DNA of 64,000 bases from Sphingomonas sp. 7/4-4 (GTDB taxonomy: Bacteria > Pseudomonadota > Alphaproteobacteria > Sphingomonadales > Sphingomonadaceae): contig NZ_CP115960.1 in assembly GCF_027941955.1 (NCBI RefSeq), positions 620,001-684,000 of the forward strand. The letters are read 5' to 3'. The notes below the pieces were generated by a model that did not search any database, had not been told where the DNA came from, and worked only from the letters and a program-made list of their open reading frames with translations. The position numbers and the translations under genes are program-made. Every line of letters starts with the position of its first letter. The first letter of the stretch is position 1. This document shows positions 36,469-46,188 of the stretch, in pieces.

Positions 36469-37728
36469 GTGGACGATCAACCCGGGGCGATAGACGGCAG
36501 TAGCGAGGGCGAGGGCATTCGACCCGTGGCGCCACGCGAGCCTTTGCCGGCGCCCGAAGGCCAGGAAAGTCTTGGCGACGGGCTCAAGCGCGACCGGCTG
36601 ATGGCCGCGCTGGCGCTGATGATCGGCATCGGGCTGCTGTTCCTCATTCCCTTCGCGCTCAAGGAGGGGTCGCCCTTCTTCCTGCCGCTCACTGCCGCGC
36701 TGGTGATCGCGATCGCGATGGTGCCGATGCTCGAATGGCTCGAGCGGCACCGGATGCCGGCGCCGCTGGCTGCCCTGACCTGCGTATTGCTCTTCCTGAT
36801 CGCCGCGAACATCGCGCTCGCCTCGATCGTGGTCCCGGCCTGGCAATGGATGCAGCGGTTGCCCGAGAGCATTCCGCAGATCCAGCACAATCTCGAGCCG
36901 CTGATCCGCTTCTATTCGAACCTCGAGCGGTTCGTGGATCGCACGCTGACCAATTTCGCCGCCGCGCCGGCGCGACAGCCGGAGACGATCGCAGTGGCAC
37001 CGCCGCGATCGCTGCTCGATCTGTTCACCACGTCGGCACCGTCGGCGCTGATCGAGATGTTCTTCGCGATCCTCGTGATCTATTTCTTCCTCTCGGGCTG
37101 GACCCGGCTCAGGCGCAACGCGATCACCCGGCGGGCGAGCTTCGGCGGCGCGATGGCGACCGCGCGCGTGATCCAGGACGTGGTCGACGACACCTCGGCC
37201 TATCTCGGCACGATCACCCTGATCAACGTCACGCTGGGATTGATCGTCGCGGGCGCGCTCTGGGCGATCGGCATGCCGACGCCTTTGATGTGGGGCGGCA
37301 TCGTCGCCTTGCTCAACTATATTCCCTATATCGGCCCGGTGATGGCGGCGTTGCTGCTCGCGATAGGCGGATTGATGAGCTTCCCCGACATCTGGTGGGC
37401 ACTGCTGCCCGCCGTGCTGATGATCGGCGCGCACCTGATCGAGGCGAATGTGGTGACGCCGCTGATCGTGGGCCACCGGCTGACGATCAGCCCGATCCTC
37501 ATCCTCGTCTCGCTGAGCTTCTGGGGATGGGTGTGGGGCACGCCTGGCGCGCTGCTCGCAGTGCCGCTGCTGATCATCATCCAGACCGTGCTCAACGCCG
37601 CGGGCAAGCCCGATATCGCGGGATTCCTGTTCGAACACGGCACGCTGATCCGCCATCCGGGGAAACCCATGCGCACCGCCGGCAAAGTCGCGACCAATCC
37701 GGTTGACACCCCCGGAAGCCGGGGTTAG
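36469..37728 (+). CDS. AI-2E-family (PerM-like) membrane permease
   Basis: A 419-residue multi-helix membrane protein starting with GTG. A charged N-terminus (residues 1-40) is followed by paired helices near 45-85 and 95-125. A soluble stretch comes next, then a cluster of helices from about residue 195 on, including 'GGIVALLNYIPYIGPVMAAL', the conserved family signature. Despite the family name, members transport varied substrates and the role here is unknown. Its 3' end lies 21 bases before the first tRNA-Asp gene. Confidence 0.85.
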   Translation: MDDQPGAIDGSSEGEGIRPVAPREPLPAPEGQESLGDGLKRDRLMAALALMIGIGLLFLIPFALKEGSPFFLPLTAALVIAIAMVPMLEWLERHRMPAPLAALTCVLLFLIAANIALASIVVPAWQWMQRLPESIPQIQHNLEPLIRFYSNLERFVDRTLTNFAAAPARQPETIAVAPPRSLLDLFTTSAPSALIEMFFAILVIYFFLSGWTRLRRNAITRRASFGGAMATARVIQDVVDDTSAYLGTITLINVTLGLIVAGALWAIGMPTPLMWGGIVALLNYIPYIGPVMAALLLAIGGLMSFPDIWWALLPAVLMIGAHLIEANVVTPLIVGHRLTISPILILVSLSFWGWVWGTPGALLAVPLLIIIQTVLNAAGKPDIAGFLFEHGTLIRHPGKPMRTAGKVATNPVDTPGSRG

Positions 37729-37749
37729 TGGCGCCTCCTCGCTTCGAGA

Positions 37750-37826
<77 letters not shown>

Positions 37827-37910
37827 CGCGGGATCCCTTGCGGGAATTCCGATGTGGTCAAACTCGTAGCGCCTTCCAAGATGCGGCATGCGTCGCCCCG
37901 CCTGGTTCAA

Positions 37911-37987
<77 letters not shown>

Positions 37988-38086
37988 TGCCGTTCCCGTC
38001 GCTGTCATTGACAAGCGGGGGCACTCCTATAGCTTCCCATCTGCATAACAAAGCAGGTCGCCGTCCGTCCATCCGAGGAGGAAGCG

Positions 38087-39001
38087 ATGCGATCCCGTGT
38101 CTTCGCCCAAGTTTTTTCGGCGCCTGCCTTGCTGGCGGCTGCCCTGCTGCTTTCGGGTTGCGGAGCCCAAAGAGACTCCGCGGAGAATGTCAGCGCGGTG
38201 GACTATGGCGAAGACACCTATACCGGCGACAACGCAGCCGAGAACGTCGAAGCCAACGCCACGGGGCCGGAATCGAACGTCGTGACGGTGAACGCCAGCG
38301 CCGGCGACGAGACCGTCTTTTGCGAAGCGGTCGACCAGGACGCCAGCGCGTCGGAATGCCGGCGCTACACGCGCGAGCGCGCCAATCTGCAGGCCGGTCT
38401 CGGGGTGTTCGAGGCGCCCAAGGAGATGAAGCTGGGCGAGAGCCGCGATCTGGTGCTGAGCGTGGGCAAGAAGGCCAATGCCGAAGACGTGCACGCCACG
38501 GTCGGCACCGAGCGCGCCAAGCATGTCGAGATCACCACCCAGGTCGGCCATTACATGACCGCGACCTTGAGCGGCGGCGGGTTCGACATCACGCCTTCGG
38601 GGCCGCAGGCCAAGACGCTGGCTGCGGACCGAAGCGAGGTCTGGCAGTGGCGGATCAAGGCGAAGGAGGAAGGCGCGCAGAAGCTGATGCTGACCATCTC
38701 GGTCGACGCCCAGGCGGCGGATGGCTCGCGCTCGCGCTATGACCTGGAGACCAAGGCCTTCGACATCGCAGTGAACGTCACCGACAGCGAGCGCCGCGCG
38801 CGCAAGGCGCAGGAGATCAAGAAGAGCCTCGACGCCGGCACCACCGTGCTGAGTGGGCTCGAGAAGCTGTTCATCGCGCTGGCGGCGGTCGTCGTGGCGC
38901 TGGGCGGGGTGTGGATCGCGATCCGGACCTTCGGCAAGAAGAAGGACGCCGAGAAGCCGAAGGGCGAGGCCCCGAAGGACGATAGACCCAAGAAGGACTA
39001 G
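38087..39001 (+). CDS. Membrane-anchored lipoprotein of unknown function
   Basis: 304 residues. A lipobox signal 'LLAAALLLSGC' (Cys at about residue 25) is followed by an acidic low-complexity stretch ('DYGEDTYTGDNAAENVEANA') and a beta-rich middle domain ('LGESRDLVLSVGKKANAEDV'). A predicted coiled helix, a transmembrane segment near residues 262-281 ('LFIALAAVVVALGGVWIAIR') and a Lys-rich tail ending 'KPKGEAPKDDRPKKD' complete it. A lipid anchor plus a C-terminal membrane helix places both ends at the inner membrane. GAGGAGG lies just upstream of ATG. I do not recognise a family. The stop overlaps the convergent DoxX stop. Confidence 0.75.
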   Translation: MRSRVFAQVFSAPALLAAALLLSGCGAQRDSAENVSAVDYGEDTYTGDNAAENVEANATGPESNVVTVNASAGDETVFCEAVDQDASASECRRYTRERANLQAGLGVFEAPKEMKLGESRDLVLSVGKKANAEDVHATVGTERAKHVEITTQVGHYMTATLSGGGFDITPSGPQAKTLAADRSEVWQWRIKAKEEGAQKLMLTISVDAQAADGSRSRYDLETKAFDIAVNVTDSERRARKAQEIKKSLDAGTTVLSGLEKLFIALAAVVVALGGVWIAIRTFGKKKDAEKPKGEAPKDDRPKKD

Positions 39002-39420
39002 CGGCGGGAGAACATCGCGTCGATCGCATAGCGGCCGGCGCCGAGCGTTGCGAAGAGCAGCCCGAACAGGATCAGGCTGGTCGCGGGAAAGGCGGCGCGG
39101 ATGCCGAGCCTGGCATCGACCATCGCGACCGCGACGGCGAAGTTGACTGCGCAGAGCAGCCCCGCCCAGCGCGTGGCGAACCCGAGCACGAAGGTGACGC
39201 CGCAGGCGAACTGCGCCCAGACCGAGATCAGCGCCATCCATTTAGGCTGGGGAAAGCCGTGGCCGGCGAGGAAGCGCGCGAACTCGGCCATGCGCGCGGC
39301 GCTCTGGATATTGTCCCAGACGCCCCAGATCAGAAAGCCGCCGACGACGAGGCGCGCCAACAGCAATGCCGCATCCGAATACCCTGCGAAACCCGCGCTA
39401 CGCCTGCGCCCGAAAGCCAT
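38998..39420 (-). CDS. DoxX-family membrane protein
   Basis: 140 residues with four membrane helices: 'ALLLARLVVGGFLIWGVWDN', 'WMALISVWAQFACGVTFVL', 'WAGLLCAVNFAVAVAMV' and 'SLILFGLLFATLGAG'. This matches the DoxX/SURF4-like family, small inner-membrane proteins of poorly defined redox or stress roles. The start at 39420 begins the conserved portion. It lies downstream of the DUF2842 gene on the same strand. Confidence 0.8.
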   Translation of the reverse strand: MAFGRRRSAGFAGYSDAALLLARLVVGGFLIWGVWDNIQSAARMAEFARFLAGHGFPQPKWMALISVWAQFACGVTFVLGFATRWAGLLCAVNFAVAVAMVDARLGIRAAFPATSLILFGLLFATLGAGRYAIDAMFSRR

Positions 39421-39452
39421 ATTCTCTCCCTTGTTCCCCGATATGCGACTGC

Positions 39453-39671
39453 TCAGTCGCGTATTATTCTCCAGCGCCCGGTCTCCATCCAGAGCAGCAG
39501 GGGCTTGAGCGGCGCGATCCAGACGATGCCGAGCACCACGTAGATCACCAGCTGGACGAGGATCGGCAACGCGCCGATCTCCGCCGAGAAGCTGGCGACC
39601 AGCACCACCCAGACGAGGATCAGCAGCAGGATCGCGAGCATGCCCGCGGGCTTGCGCCAACTCGCCTTCAC
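39453..39671 (-). CDS. DUF2842 small membrane protein
   Basis: 72 residues from GTG 39671, whose GTGA overlaps the stop of the formyl-THF cyclo-ligase gene, so it is translationally coupled. 'ASWRKPAGMLAILLLILVWV' and 'LVQLVIYVVLGIVWIAPLKP' are two membrane helices, and the end 'LLLWMETGRWRI' matches the alphaproteobacterial DUF2842 family. Function unknown. Confidence 0.8.
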   Translation of the reverse strand: MKASWRKPAGMLAILLLILVWVVLVASFSAEIGALPILVQLVIYVVLGIVWIAPLKPLLLWMETGRWRIIRD

Positions 39672-40249
39672 TTCTCCGCGTGCCACAACATGCCTTCCTC
39701 GGTGATGATCGCGTGCAGGGGCACGTCCCAGATGTCGGCGGGGATAGCAGGGACTTCCTGCACCGACCATGCCACGCCGACGCGCCACGCGCCTTCGTAG
39801 CGGGCGAAGGCGCGGTCATAATGGCCGGCGCCCTGGCCGAGGCGATTGAGGCGGCGATCGAAACCCAGCAATGGGGTGAGGATGAGGTCGGGCGCGACTT
39901 CGGGGCTCGCGGGATCGGGCTGGCGCAGGTTGAACGGGCCCTCGATCAGGGGCTCACCGAGCTGCCATGCGAGGAAGCGGATCGGCGTGGCGCGATCGAC
40001 GACGAAGGGTAAAGCGAGCCGGCATCCCGCGGCGGCTGCGGCAGCGGCCAATTGGGAAGGGTCAGCCTCGCTTCCCACGGCGCAATAGCTGGCGATGGTG
40101 GCTCCGGCCCTGAGCTTTTCGACAAAGGCTTCAGGCGCGAGGATCGCCGTCGACGATTCGGCGGCGAACTGATCGCGATCGGCACGGAGTTTCGCGCGGA
40201 GCGCGGGTTTGTCCAGAATCATGCGGGAATGCGGTGGCGGGACCGCCAT
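39668..40249 (-). CDS. 5-formyltetrahydrofolate cyclo-ligase
   Basis: 193 residues. 'ALRAKLRADRDQF' at the N-terminus, 'ASYCAVGSEADPSQLAAAAA', 'PDLILTPLLGFDRRLNRLGQ' and the family signature 'GQGAGHYDRAFAR' identify the enzyme, which converts 5-formyl-THF to 5,10-methenyl-THF with ATP. The start may instead be 'MILDKPALR' at 40222; neither has a clear ribosome binding site. It follows the 6S RNA region, the same order as ssrS-ygfA in many Proteobacteria. Confidence 0.9.
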   Translation of the reverse strand: MAVPPPHSRMILDKPALRAKLRADRDQFAAESSTAILAPEAFVEKLRAGATIASYCAVGSEADPSQLAAAAAAAGCRLALPFVVDRATPIRFLAWQLGEPLIEGPFNLRQPDPASPEVAPDLILTPLLGFDRRLNRLGQGAGHYDRAFARYEGAWRVGVAWSVQEVPAIPADIWDVPLHAIITEEGMLWHAEK

Positions 40250-40254
40250 GGCCG

Positions 40255-40412
40255 TTTGCCAGAATATCCTCTGACGCTCGTTACGTCAGGTGGGAACCAT
40301 GTGCGACAGACCAGGATCTGCACAGGGACAGCTCCCATGGATGATGAATAGCCTCAGGGATATGCCGAGGCTCGTACCGGGCAGTGCCCGCCGTGACTGC
40401 ATCTAGGGCGGC
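40255..40412 (-). ncRNA. ssrS: 6S RNA, boundaries approximate
   Basis: The 197-base gap between zapA and the cyclo-ligase gene is the classic location of 6S RNA. Read on the minus strand it contains GGGAGCTGTCCCTG and, further on, ATGGTTCCCACCTGACG, which match the conserved closing segments I know from alphaproteobacterial 6S RNAs, and a hairpin GCCTC...GAGGC. 6S RNA mimics an open promoter and holds sigma-70 RNA polymerase. Exact ends cannot be read from sequence. Confidence 0.65.
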
Positions 40413-40446
40413 GGACGCTGAGAAGCAACCGCGCCGACGCGCGATT

Positions 40447-40749
40447 TCAAGCTTCGGCGGCGTCTTCTTCCAGTGCGAGGGCCACGGCTTCGAGCCGATC
40501 GGCGATCCGCTCGAGCAGCACCGGCGAGACGCCTTCGGGCGGATTGCGCTGCACTTCGTCGACCATGTCGGCAAGAATCAGCGCGAGATACACCAGGGTC
40601 CGCTCGGCATTGAGGCCGCCCGAGGCGCGATGCGCGGTGACGGCATGCTCCTGCAGGATCGATTCGAGGTGGCGCAGATGTGGTTCGTCGCCTTCGCGCG
40701 CGGCGACGGAATAGGTACGTCCGGCGATGGTGAGGTCGATATCCGCCAT
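40447..40749 (-). CDS. zapA: Cell division protein ZapA
   Basis: 100 residues: 'VDLTIAGRTYSVAAREGDEP'-like N-terminal strand-helix domain (here 'DIDLTIAGRTYSVA'), 'LAERT'-like helix 'NAERTLVYLALILADMVDEV', and a C-terminal coiled coil 'LLERIADRLEAVALALEED'. ZapA crosslinks FtsZ filaments at the division ring. It is preceded by a small coiled-coil gene whose stop overlaps the zapA start, and followed by 6S RNA. Confidence 0.88.
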   Translation of the reverse strand: MADIDLTIAGRTYSVAAREGDEPHLRHLESILQEHAVTAHRASGGLNAERTLVYLALILADMVDEVQRNPPEGVSPVLLERIADRLEAVALALEEDAAEA

Positions 40750-40937
40750 TACTCGGCTTCCACGTTCGACGTTTCGCGGGCGATCAGCGCATCGAGCGAA
40801 CTCACCGCCTCTTCGATCCGCGCGCGCAATTTGGCGTGACGGCTGGCGAGGCGTGCGGTTGCATAAGCGCGCGCGGCTGCTGCTGCCTCGATCCGCGCGA
40901 GCGCCTGTTCGATCCGGTCTGCAGGGCTTTCGGCCAT
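40749..40937 (-). CDS. Small coiled-coil protein coupled to zapA (ZauP-like)
   Basis: 62 residues starting 'MAESPADRIEQALARIEAAA', almost entirely heptad-like helix rich in Ala, Arg and Glu ('RHAKLRARIEEAVSSLDALI'). Its stop codon overlaps the zapA start codon by one base, so translation is coupled. In Caulobacter the gene just upstream of zapA encodes the coiled-coil partner ZauP; position and composition fit that role here. Sequence similarity itself cannot be judged by eye. Confidence 0.6.
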   Translation of the reverse strand: MAESPADRIEQALARIEAAAAARAYATARLASRHAKLRARIEEAVSSLDALIARETSNVEAE

Positions 40938-41103
40938 GTTATATCGATTAGGCAGAGCGAGCGGGCGCGGCAAGAGCGCATGCGCCGAACGGCCCATCGA
41001 TTCTTCGAGAGCGGCCAGCGGCTTTGCCGAACCGGACCCGTGGAGCGGTTGACGCGCGGGCGTGTGCGTCCCAAAGGCGTCCGCGACCAGCAGGGGAGTC
41101 CAC

Positions 41104-43060
41104 GTGTCCGCATCCTTCACCGACTGCGCCAATGCCATCCGCGCGCTATCGATGGACGCCGTGGAGGCCGCCAATTCGGGGCATCCCGGCATGCCGATGG
41201 GCATGGCCGACGTCGCCACCGTCCTGTTCCAGAACTATCTGAAGTTCGATCCCGCCGATCCGCACTGGCCCGACCGCGACCGGTTCGTGCTCTCGGCGGG
41301 GCACGGATCGATGCTGATCTACTCGCTGCTCCATCTGACCGGCTATGCCCGGCCGACGCTGGAGGACATCCGAAACTTCCGCCAGGTCGGCAGCCCTTGC
41401 GCGGGACATCCCGAGAATTTCGAGCTGGCCGGAGTCGAGGCGACCACGGGACCGCTTGGGCAGGGTCTGGCGATGGCGGTGGGCATGGCGATTGCCGAGC
41501 GGCACCTCAACGCCAGCTTCGGCGACGCGCTGGTCGATCATCGCACCTGGGTGATCGCCGGCGACGGGTGCCTGATGGAAGGCATCAACCATGAGGCGAT
41601 CGGGCTCGCCGGGCATCTCAAGCTCGGGCGGCTGATCGTATTGTGGGACGACAACAAGATCACGATCGACGGCGCAGTATCGCTCTCGTCGAGCGAGGAC
41701 ATCCCGGCGCGCTACACCGCGACCGGCTGGCATGTCGTCGAATGCGACGGGCACGACGAAGCGAGCATCGCCGCGGCATTCGACGCGGCGCTCGCCGACA
41801 ATCGGCCCTCGCTCGTCCGTTGCCGCACGATCATCGGCAAGGGCGCGCCCAACAAGCAGGGTTCGTCCAAGGTGCACGGTGCGGCGCTGGGCGCCGACGA
41901 AGTCGCCGCGGCGCGCGAGACGCTTGGCTGGCATTATCCTGCTTTCGAGGTTCCCGAGGAGATCCGCGCGGCGTGGCTCGCGGCAGGGAAGCGTGGGGCC
42001 GAACCTCATGCACAGTGGAAGAAGCGGCTAGCAAGCAACGGTAATCGTGCAGCTTTCGAGAGGCGCGGTAATGCCTCCTCCGACTGGCTGAAGCCCTATG
42101 TCGATGGCCTGCTCGCCAATCCGCAGAAAGTCGCGACCCGGAAAGCGTCCGAGATGGCGCTCGAGGCGATCAACCTCGCATTGCCCGAGACGATCGGCGG
42201 CTCGGCCGACCTCACCGGCTCGAACAACACGCTGACCAAGGGCCTCAAGCCGCTCACCGCGGCCGATTATTCGGGCCGCTACGTCTATTATGGCATCCGC
42301 GAGTTCGGCATGTCGGCGGCGATGAACGGGATGGCGCTGCACGGCGGCGTGATCCCTTATGGCGGCACCTTCCTGGTGTTCTCCGACTATGCCCGGCCGG
42401 CGATCCGGCTCTCGGCGCTCCAGCGGACGCGCGTCGTCTATGTGATGACGCACGATCTCGATCGGCCTCGGCGAGGACGGCCCGACGCACCAGCCGATCG
42501 AGCACATCATGAGCCTGCGCGTCATGCCCAATCTCGATGTCTATCGCCCGTGCGACACGATCGAGACCGCGGAATGCTGGGCATTGGCACTGGAGAAGAC
42601 CGACGGCCCATCCCTGCTCGCGCTCTCGCGACAGAATTTGCCGCAGCTGCGCACCGACGGCGGCGAAAACCGCTCAGCGAAGGGTGCGTATCGCCTGCTC
42701 GCTGCCGAGGCCGAGCGGCAGGTGGTGCTGATCGCAACGGGATCGGAAGTCGAGATCGCGGTCGCCATCCGGACGGAACTGGAAGCGCGGGGAATCGGCA
42801 CCGATGTGGTGTCGATGCCGAGCTGGGAGCGCTTCGATGCCCAGAGCGCGGAGTATCGCGACGATATCCTGCCGCATCACGTGCTGCGCGTCTCGATCGA
42901 AGCGGGCACGACGATGGGCTGGGAACGCTATACCGGGATCGCCGGCATGCGTTTCGGCATCGACGGGTTCGGCGCATCGGGTCCTGCGCCCGCGCTCTAC
43001 GAGCATTTCGGCCTCACCGCCGCGGCAATCGTGCCGCAGATCGTGGCGGCGCTCGCCTGA
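41104..43060 (+). CDS. tkt: Transketolase, frame-interrupted
   Basis: About 651 residues. From GTG 41104 (GGGGAG five bases upstream) the reading shows '[18 protein letters not shown]', '[19 protein letters not shown]' and 'TTGPLGQG', the thiamine-diphosphate motif '[20 protein letters not shown]', and 'DDNKITIDG'. The frame breaks at GATCTC 42454-42459 in 'YVMTHD'. Removing one base gives '[16 protein letters not shown]', the highly conserved pyrimidine-domain signature, and the reading runs to the stop at 43060. It transfers two-carbon units in the pentose phosphate pathway. It heads the carbon cluster tkt-gap-pgk. Confidence 0.93.
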
Positions 43061-43111
43061 GCACCCATATACGAGCCGAACGGCTCAAATACGAAGCAGG
43101 AGTGAAGCGAT

Positions 43112-44119
43112 ATGACGAAGGTTGCGATCAACGGTTTCGGGCGCATCGGACGGCTGGTCGCGCGCGCGATCCTCGAGCGCCCCGACAGCGGGCTCGAGCT
43201 GGTCACGATCAACGACCTCGCCGATGCCAAGTCCAACGCCTGGCTCTTCTCGCGTGACAGCGTTCACGGCAAATATCCGGGCACGGTGAGCGCCGATGGC
43301 AACGATCTCGTCATCGACGGCAAGCGCATCAAGGTGACCGCGGAGAAGGACCCGGCCAACCTGCCGCACAAGGACAGTGGCGTCGAGCTGGTACTGGAGT
43401 GCACCGGCTTCTTCACCGATCGCGCTTCGGCGCAGAAGCACATCGATGCGGGCGCCAAGAAGGTGCTGATCTCGGCGCCGGGCAAGGGTGTCGACCTGAC
43501 TGTCGTCTTCGGTGTCAACCATGACAAGCTCGAGGCCGGTCACACGATCGTTTCGAACGCTTCGTGCACCACCAACTGCCTCGCGCCGGTCGCCAAGGTG
43601 CTCAACGACAGCGTCGGCATCGAGCGCGGCCTGATGACCACGGTCCACGCCTATACCAACGACCAGAAGATCCTCGACCAGATCCATCCGGACCTGCGCC
43701 GTGCGCGCGCAGCGGCGATGAACATCATCCCGACCACCACCGGCGCCGCGCGGGCGGTGGGCGAAGTGCTCCCCGAACTGAAGGGCAAGCTCGACGGCTC
43801 GGCGATCCGCGTTCCGGTCCCCGATGGCTCACTGGTCGACCTGACCTTCACCCCGAAGCGCGATACGACGCGCGAGGAGATCAACTCGATCCTCAAGGCG
43901 GCGTCGGAAAGCGGCCCGCTCAAGGGCGTGCTGGTCTATTCGGACGAGCCGCTGGTCTCGATCGACATCGTCCACACGCCGGCCTCGTCGACCGTCGACA
44001 GCCTCGAGACCGCAGTGATCGACGGCAAATTGGTCCGCGTGGTCAGCTGGTACGATAACGAATGGGGCTTCTCGAACCGCATGGTCGACACCGCCTCGGC
44101 GATGGCGAAGCTGTCGTAA
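43112..44119 (+). CDS. gap: Glyceraldehyde-3-phosphate dehydrogenase
   Basis: 335 residues: '[17 protein letters not shown]' (NAD fold), the catalytic Cys in '[13 protein letters not shown]', '[19 protein letters not shown]' and the C-terminal '[16 protein letters not shown]'. It oxidises glyceraldehyde-3-phosphate to 1,3-bisphosphoglycerate. It lies 51 bases after tkt and before pgk. The residue after the NAD-binding second strand ('TINDLAD') fits NAD preference. Confidence 0.96.
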   Translation: MTKVAINGFGRIGRLVARAILERPDSGLELVTINDLADAKSNAWLFSRDSVHGKYPGTVSADGNDLVIDGKRIKVTAEKDPANLPHKDSGVELVLECTGFFTDRASAQKHIDAGAKKVLISAPGKGVDLTVVFGVNHDKLEAGHTIVSNASCTTNCLAPVAKVLNDSVGIERGLMTTVHAYTNDQKILDQIHPDLRRARAAAMNIIPTTTGAARAVGEVLPELKGKLDGSAIRVPVPDGSLVDLTFTPKRDTTREEINSILKAASESGPLKGVLVYSDEPLVSIDIVHTPASSTVDSLETAVIDGKLVRVVSWYDNEWGFSNRMVDTASAMAKLS

Positions 44120-44123
44120 CACG

Positions 44124-44221
44124 TTCCCCTCCCGCTCGCGGGAGGGGCCAGGGAGGGAGCGCCTCAGGCGACGCGGTTTGCGGCCAGGCCCTCCCCGACC
44201 CCTCCCGTAAACGGGAGGGGA
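44124..44221. repeat. CT-rich double-hairpin repeat, copy G
   Basis: TCCCCTCCCGCTCGCGGGAGGGG at the left and CCCCTCCCGTAAACGGGAGGGG at the right. It lies between gap and pgk and may lower read-through or protect mRNA ends. Confidence 0.8.
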
Positions 44222-44244
44222 GCGCATACGGATAGGACGAGTCA

Positions 44245-45435
44245 ATGGCGCGCAACTTCAAGACGCTCGACGACATGGGCGATGTCACCGGCAAGAGGGT
44301 GCTGGTTCGCGAGGACCTCAACGTGCCGATGGCGGACGGCGTGGTGACCGACGACACCAGGCTGCGCGCTGCAGTGTCGACCGTCGCCGAGCTGGCGGAC
44401 AAGGGCGCCAAGGTGATCGTCCTCGCGCATTTCGGGCGTCCCAAGGGGCAGCGTGATCCGAGCATGAGCCTCGCTTTGGTCACCTTGCCGTTCCAGCAGG
44501 TGCTGGGGCGTGAAGTGCGCTTCATCGACGATCAACATGCCGCCGAGGTCATCGACAAGATGCAGGACGGTGAAGTCGGCATTCTCGAAAACACGCGTTT
44601 CGATCCGGGCGAGGAGAAGAACGCGCCCGACACTATCGAGCGGCTCGCCGCGCTGGGCGACCTCTATGTCAACGACGCCTTCTCGGCGGCGCACCGCGCC
44701 CACGCCTCGACCGAAGGGCTGGCGCACAAATTGCCGGCATTCGCGGGCCGGCAGATGGAGGCCGAGCTCGACGCGCTCGACAAGGCACTCGGCAATCCCG
44801 AGCACCCGGTCGCGGCAGTCGTCGGCGGCGCCAAGGTCTCGTCCAAGCTCGACGTCCTGCGACATTTGGTCGAGAAGGTCGATCATCTGATCATCGGCGG
44901 CGGCATGGCCAACACCTTCCTCGCCGCGCGCGGCGTGAATGTCGGCAATAGCCTGTGCGAACACGACCTGACCGGCACCGCCGAGGAGATCCTCGAGGCA
45001 GCCGACAAGGCGAACTGCACCGTCCATCTGCCCTATGACGTGGTGGTGGCGAAGGAGTTCAAGCCCAATCCGCCGACACGCACGGTCAATGTCCACGAAG
45101 TCGCGGCGGACGAGATGATCCTCGATGTCGGTCCTGCCGCCACCGAGGCGCTGGGCGACGTCCTCAAGAATTGCCGCACGCTCGTCTGGAATGGCCCGAT
45201 GGGCGCTTTCGAGACGCCGCCGTTCGACGCCGCCACCGTGGCGCTGGCCAAGACCGCCGCGGCGTTGACCAAGGAAGGCTCGCTGGTTTCGGTCGCAGGG
45301 GGCGGGGATACCGTCGCGGCGCTCAACCAGGCCGGCGTGGCGGACGATTTCACCTTCGTCTCGACCGCGGGCGGCGCGTTCCTCGAATGGATGGAAGGCA
45401 AGGAACTGCCGGGTGTCGCTGCGCTCGCGCGCTGA
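44245..45435 (+). CDS. pgk: Phosphoglycerate kinase
   Basis: 396 residues: '[19 protein letters not shown]' (substrate Arg/Asp/Asn), '[17 protein letters not shown]', '[12 protein letters not shown]', '[14 protein letters not shown]', and the ATP-side '[14 protein letters not shown]' and '[12 protein letters not shown]'. It makes ATP from 1,3-bisphosphoglycerate. It ends exactly where the convergent thioredoxin-like gene ends (45435/45436). Confidence 0.96.
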   Translation: MARNFKTLDDMGDVTGKRVLVREDLNVPMADGVVTDDTRLRAAVSTVAELADKGAKVIVLAHFGRPKGQRDPSMSLALVTLPFQQVLGREVRFIDDQHAAEVIDKMQDGEVGILENTRFDPGEEKNAPDTIERLAALGDLYVNDAFSAAHRAHASTEGLAHKLPAFAGRQMEAELDALDKALGNPEHPVAAVVGGAKVSSKLDVLRHLVEKVDHLIIGGGMANTFLAARGVNVGNSLCEHDLTGTAEEILEAADKANCTVHLPYDVVVAKEFKPNPPTRTVNVHEVAADEMILDVGPAATEALGDVLKNCRTLVWNGPMGAFETPPFDAATVALAKTAAALTKEGSLVSVAGGGDTVAALNQAGVADDFTFVSTAGGAFLEWMEGKELPGVAALAR

Positions 45436-45960
45436 TTATTGCGTGGGCGCGGGCTCGCGCAGCAGCGGTACGAGCTGCTCGTTGAGTATCTCGAGCGTCA
45501 GAGCACCCGCCTTCGCGTAGCGAACCTTGCCGGATCGATCGATGATGTAGTTGGTCGGGACTCCGCCGTCGATCGGGCCGTACGGCCCTTTGATCTTCCG
45601 GGCGGGGGCGATCTGGAGCCGCCCGAACAGGGGCTTGAGCCTGTATAGCGGCACCGATCCCTCGGTCGTCACTGCATAGACTCGCAGGCCGTGACGCTTC
45701 TGGATCTGGTAATAGGTGTCGAGGATCGGGAGTTCGGTCCTGCATGGGACGCACCAGGTCGCCCAGAAGTTGAGGACCACGACATCCCCGCGCATCTCGC
45801 CGAGATTGAGCTTGGTGCGGTCGACGAGGGTGAGTTCCGCATCCGGCGCGGTCTGGCCAACAACCGGCTTCTTGCCCGCCGTGGCGCCGCTCAGGGCCAG
45901 TGGCAGCAATGAGAGACAGACGAGACGCAAGCTCCGCGCTGAAAGTCGATCCATCTGCAT
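45436..45960 (-). CDS. TlpA-like periplasmic thiol-disulfide protein
   Basis: 174 residues with a signal-like N-terminus ('LRLVCLSLLPLALSGATA'). The redoxin domain is 'GQTAPDAELTLVDRTKLNLG', 'VVVLNFWATWCVPCRTELPI' with the active-site WCVPC, and 'GGVPTNYIIDRSGKVRY' with the cis-proline loop. It should reduce or handle disulfides outside the cytoplasm. No cytochrome-maturation genes are nearby. Confidence 0.85.
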   Translation of the reverse strand: MQMDRLSARSLRLVCLSLLPLALSGATAGKKPVVGQTAPDAELTLVDRTKLNLGEMRGDVVVLNFWATWCVPCRTELPILDTYYQIQKRHGLRVYAVTTEGSVPLYRLKPLFGRLQIAPARKIKGPYGPIDGGVPTNYIIDRSGKVRYAKAGALTLEILNEQLVPLLREPAPTQ

Positions 45961-46008
45961 ATTCCCCCGTTGCCTTATTGCTGCGGTGCCGGCTCGCGGT
46001 CAACGCGG

Positions 46009-46048
46009 ACATTGGTCCACGCTCGCCAACGGGAGCGTGGACCAATGT
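46009..46048. repeat. Perfect 16-bp hairpin before the aldolase gene
   Basis: ACATTGGTCCACGCTC (46009-46024) and GAGCGTGGACCAATGT (46033-46048) are exact inverted copies around an eight-base loop. It lies in the spacer between the divergent thioredoxin-like and aldolase genes. No T tract follows, so it is not a simple terminator; it could be an operator or a transcript-stability element. Confidence 0.8.
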
Positions 46049-46188
46049 CGATCCCGTGCGGTCCGGCGCCCAACGGCGCCGTTTCGCCTCGTTGCGCACC
46101 CGGAGCACGCTGGTCAGCGTTGTCAGCAGTTCCCGCCTCTTGTGCAGTGCGATAGGGACCGCGGCATAGCCACCGAATCAGGGGAATC

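Noticed and set aside
37703-37731. TTGACA as the -35 of a tRNA-Asp promoter inside the permease 3' end
   Set aside because: The matching -10 position (TAGTGG) is too poor; the promoter may be further upstream.
38008-38033. TTGACA before the lipoprotein gene at 38087 as its promoter
   Set aside because: The only TATA-like element (TATAGC) is 14 bases away, too close for a standard promoter.
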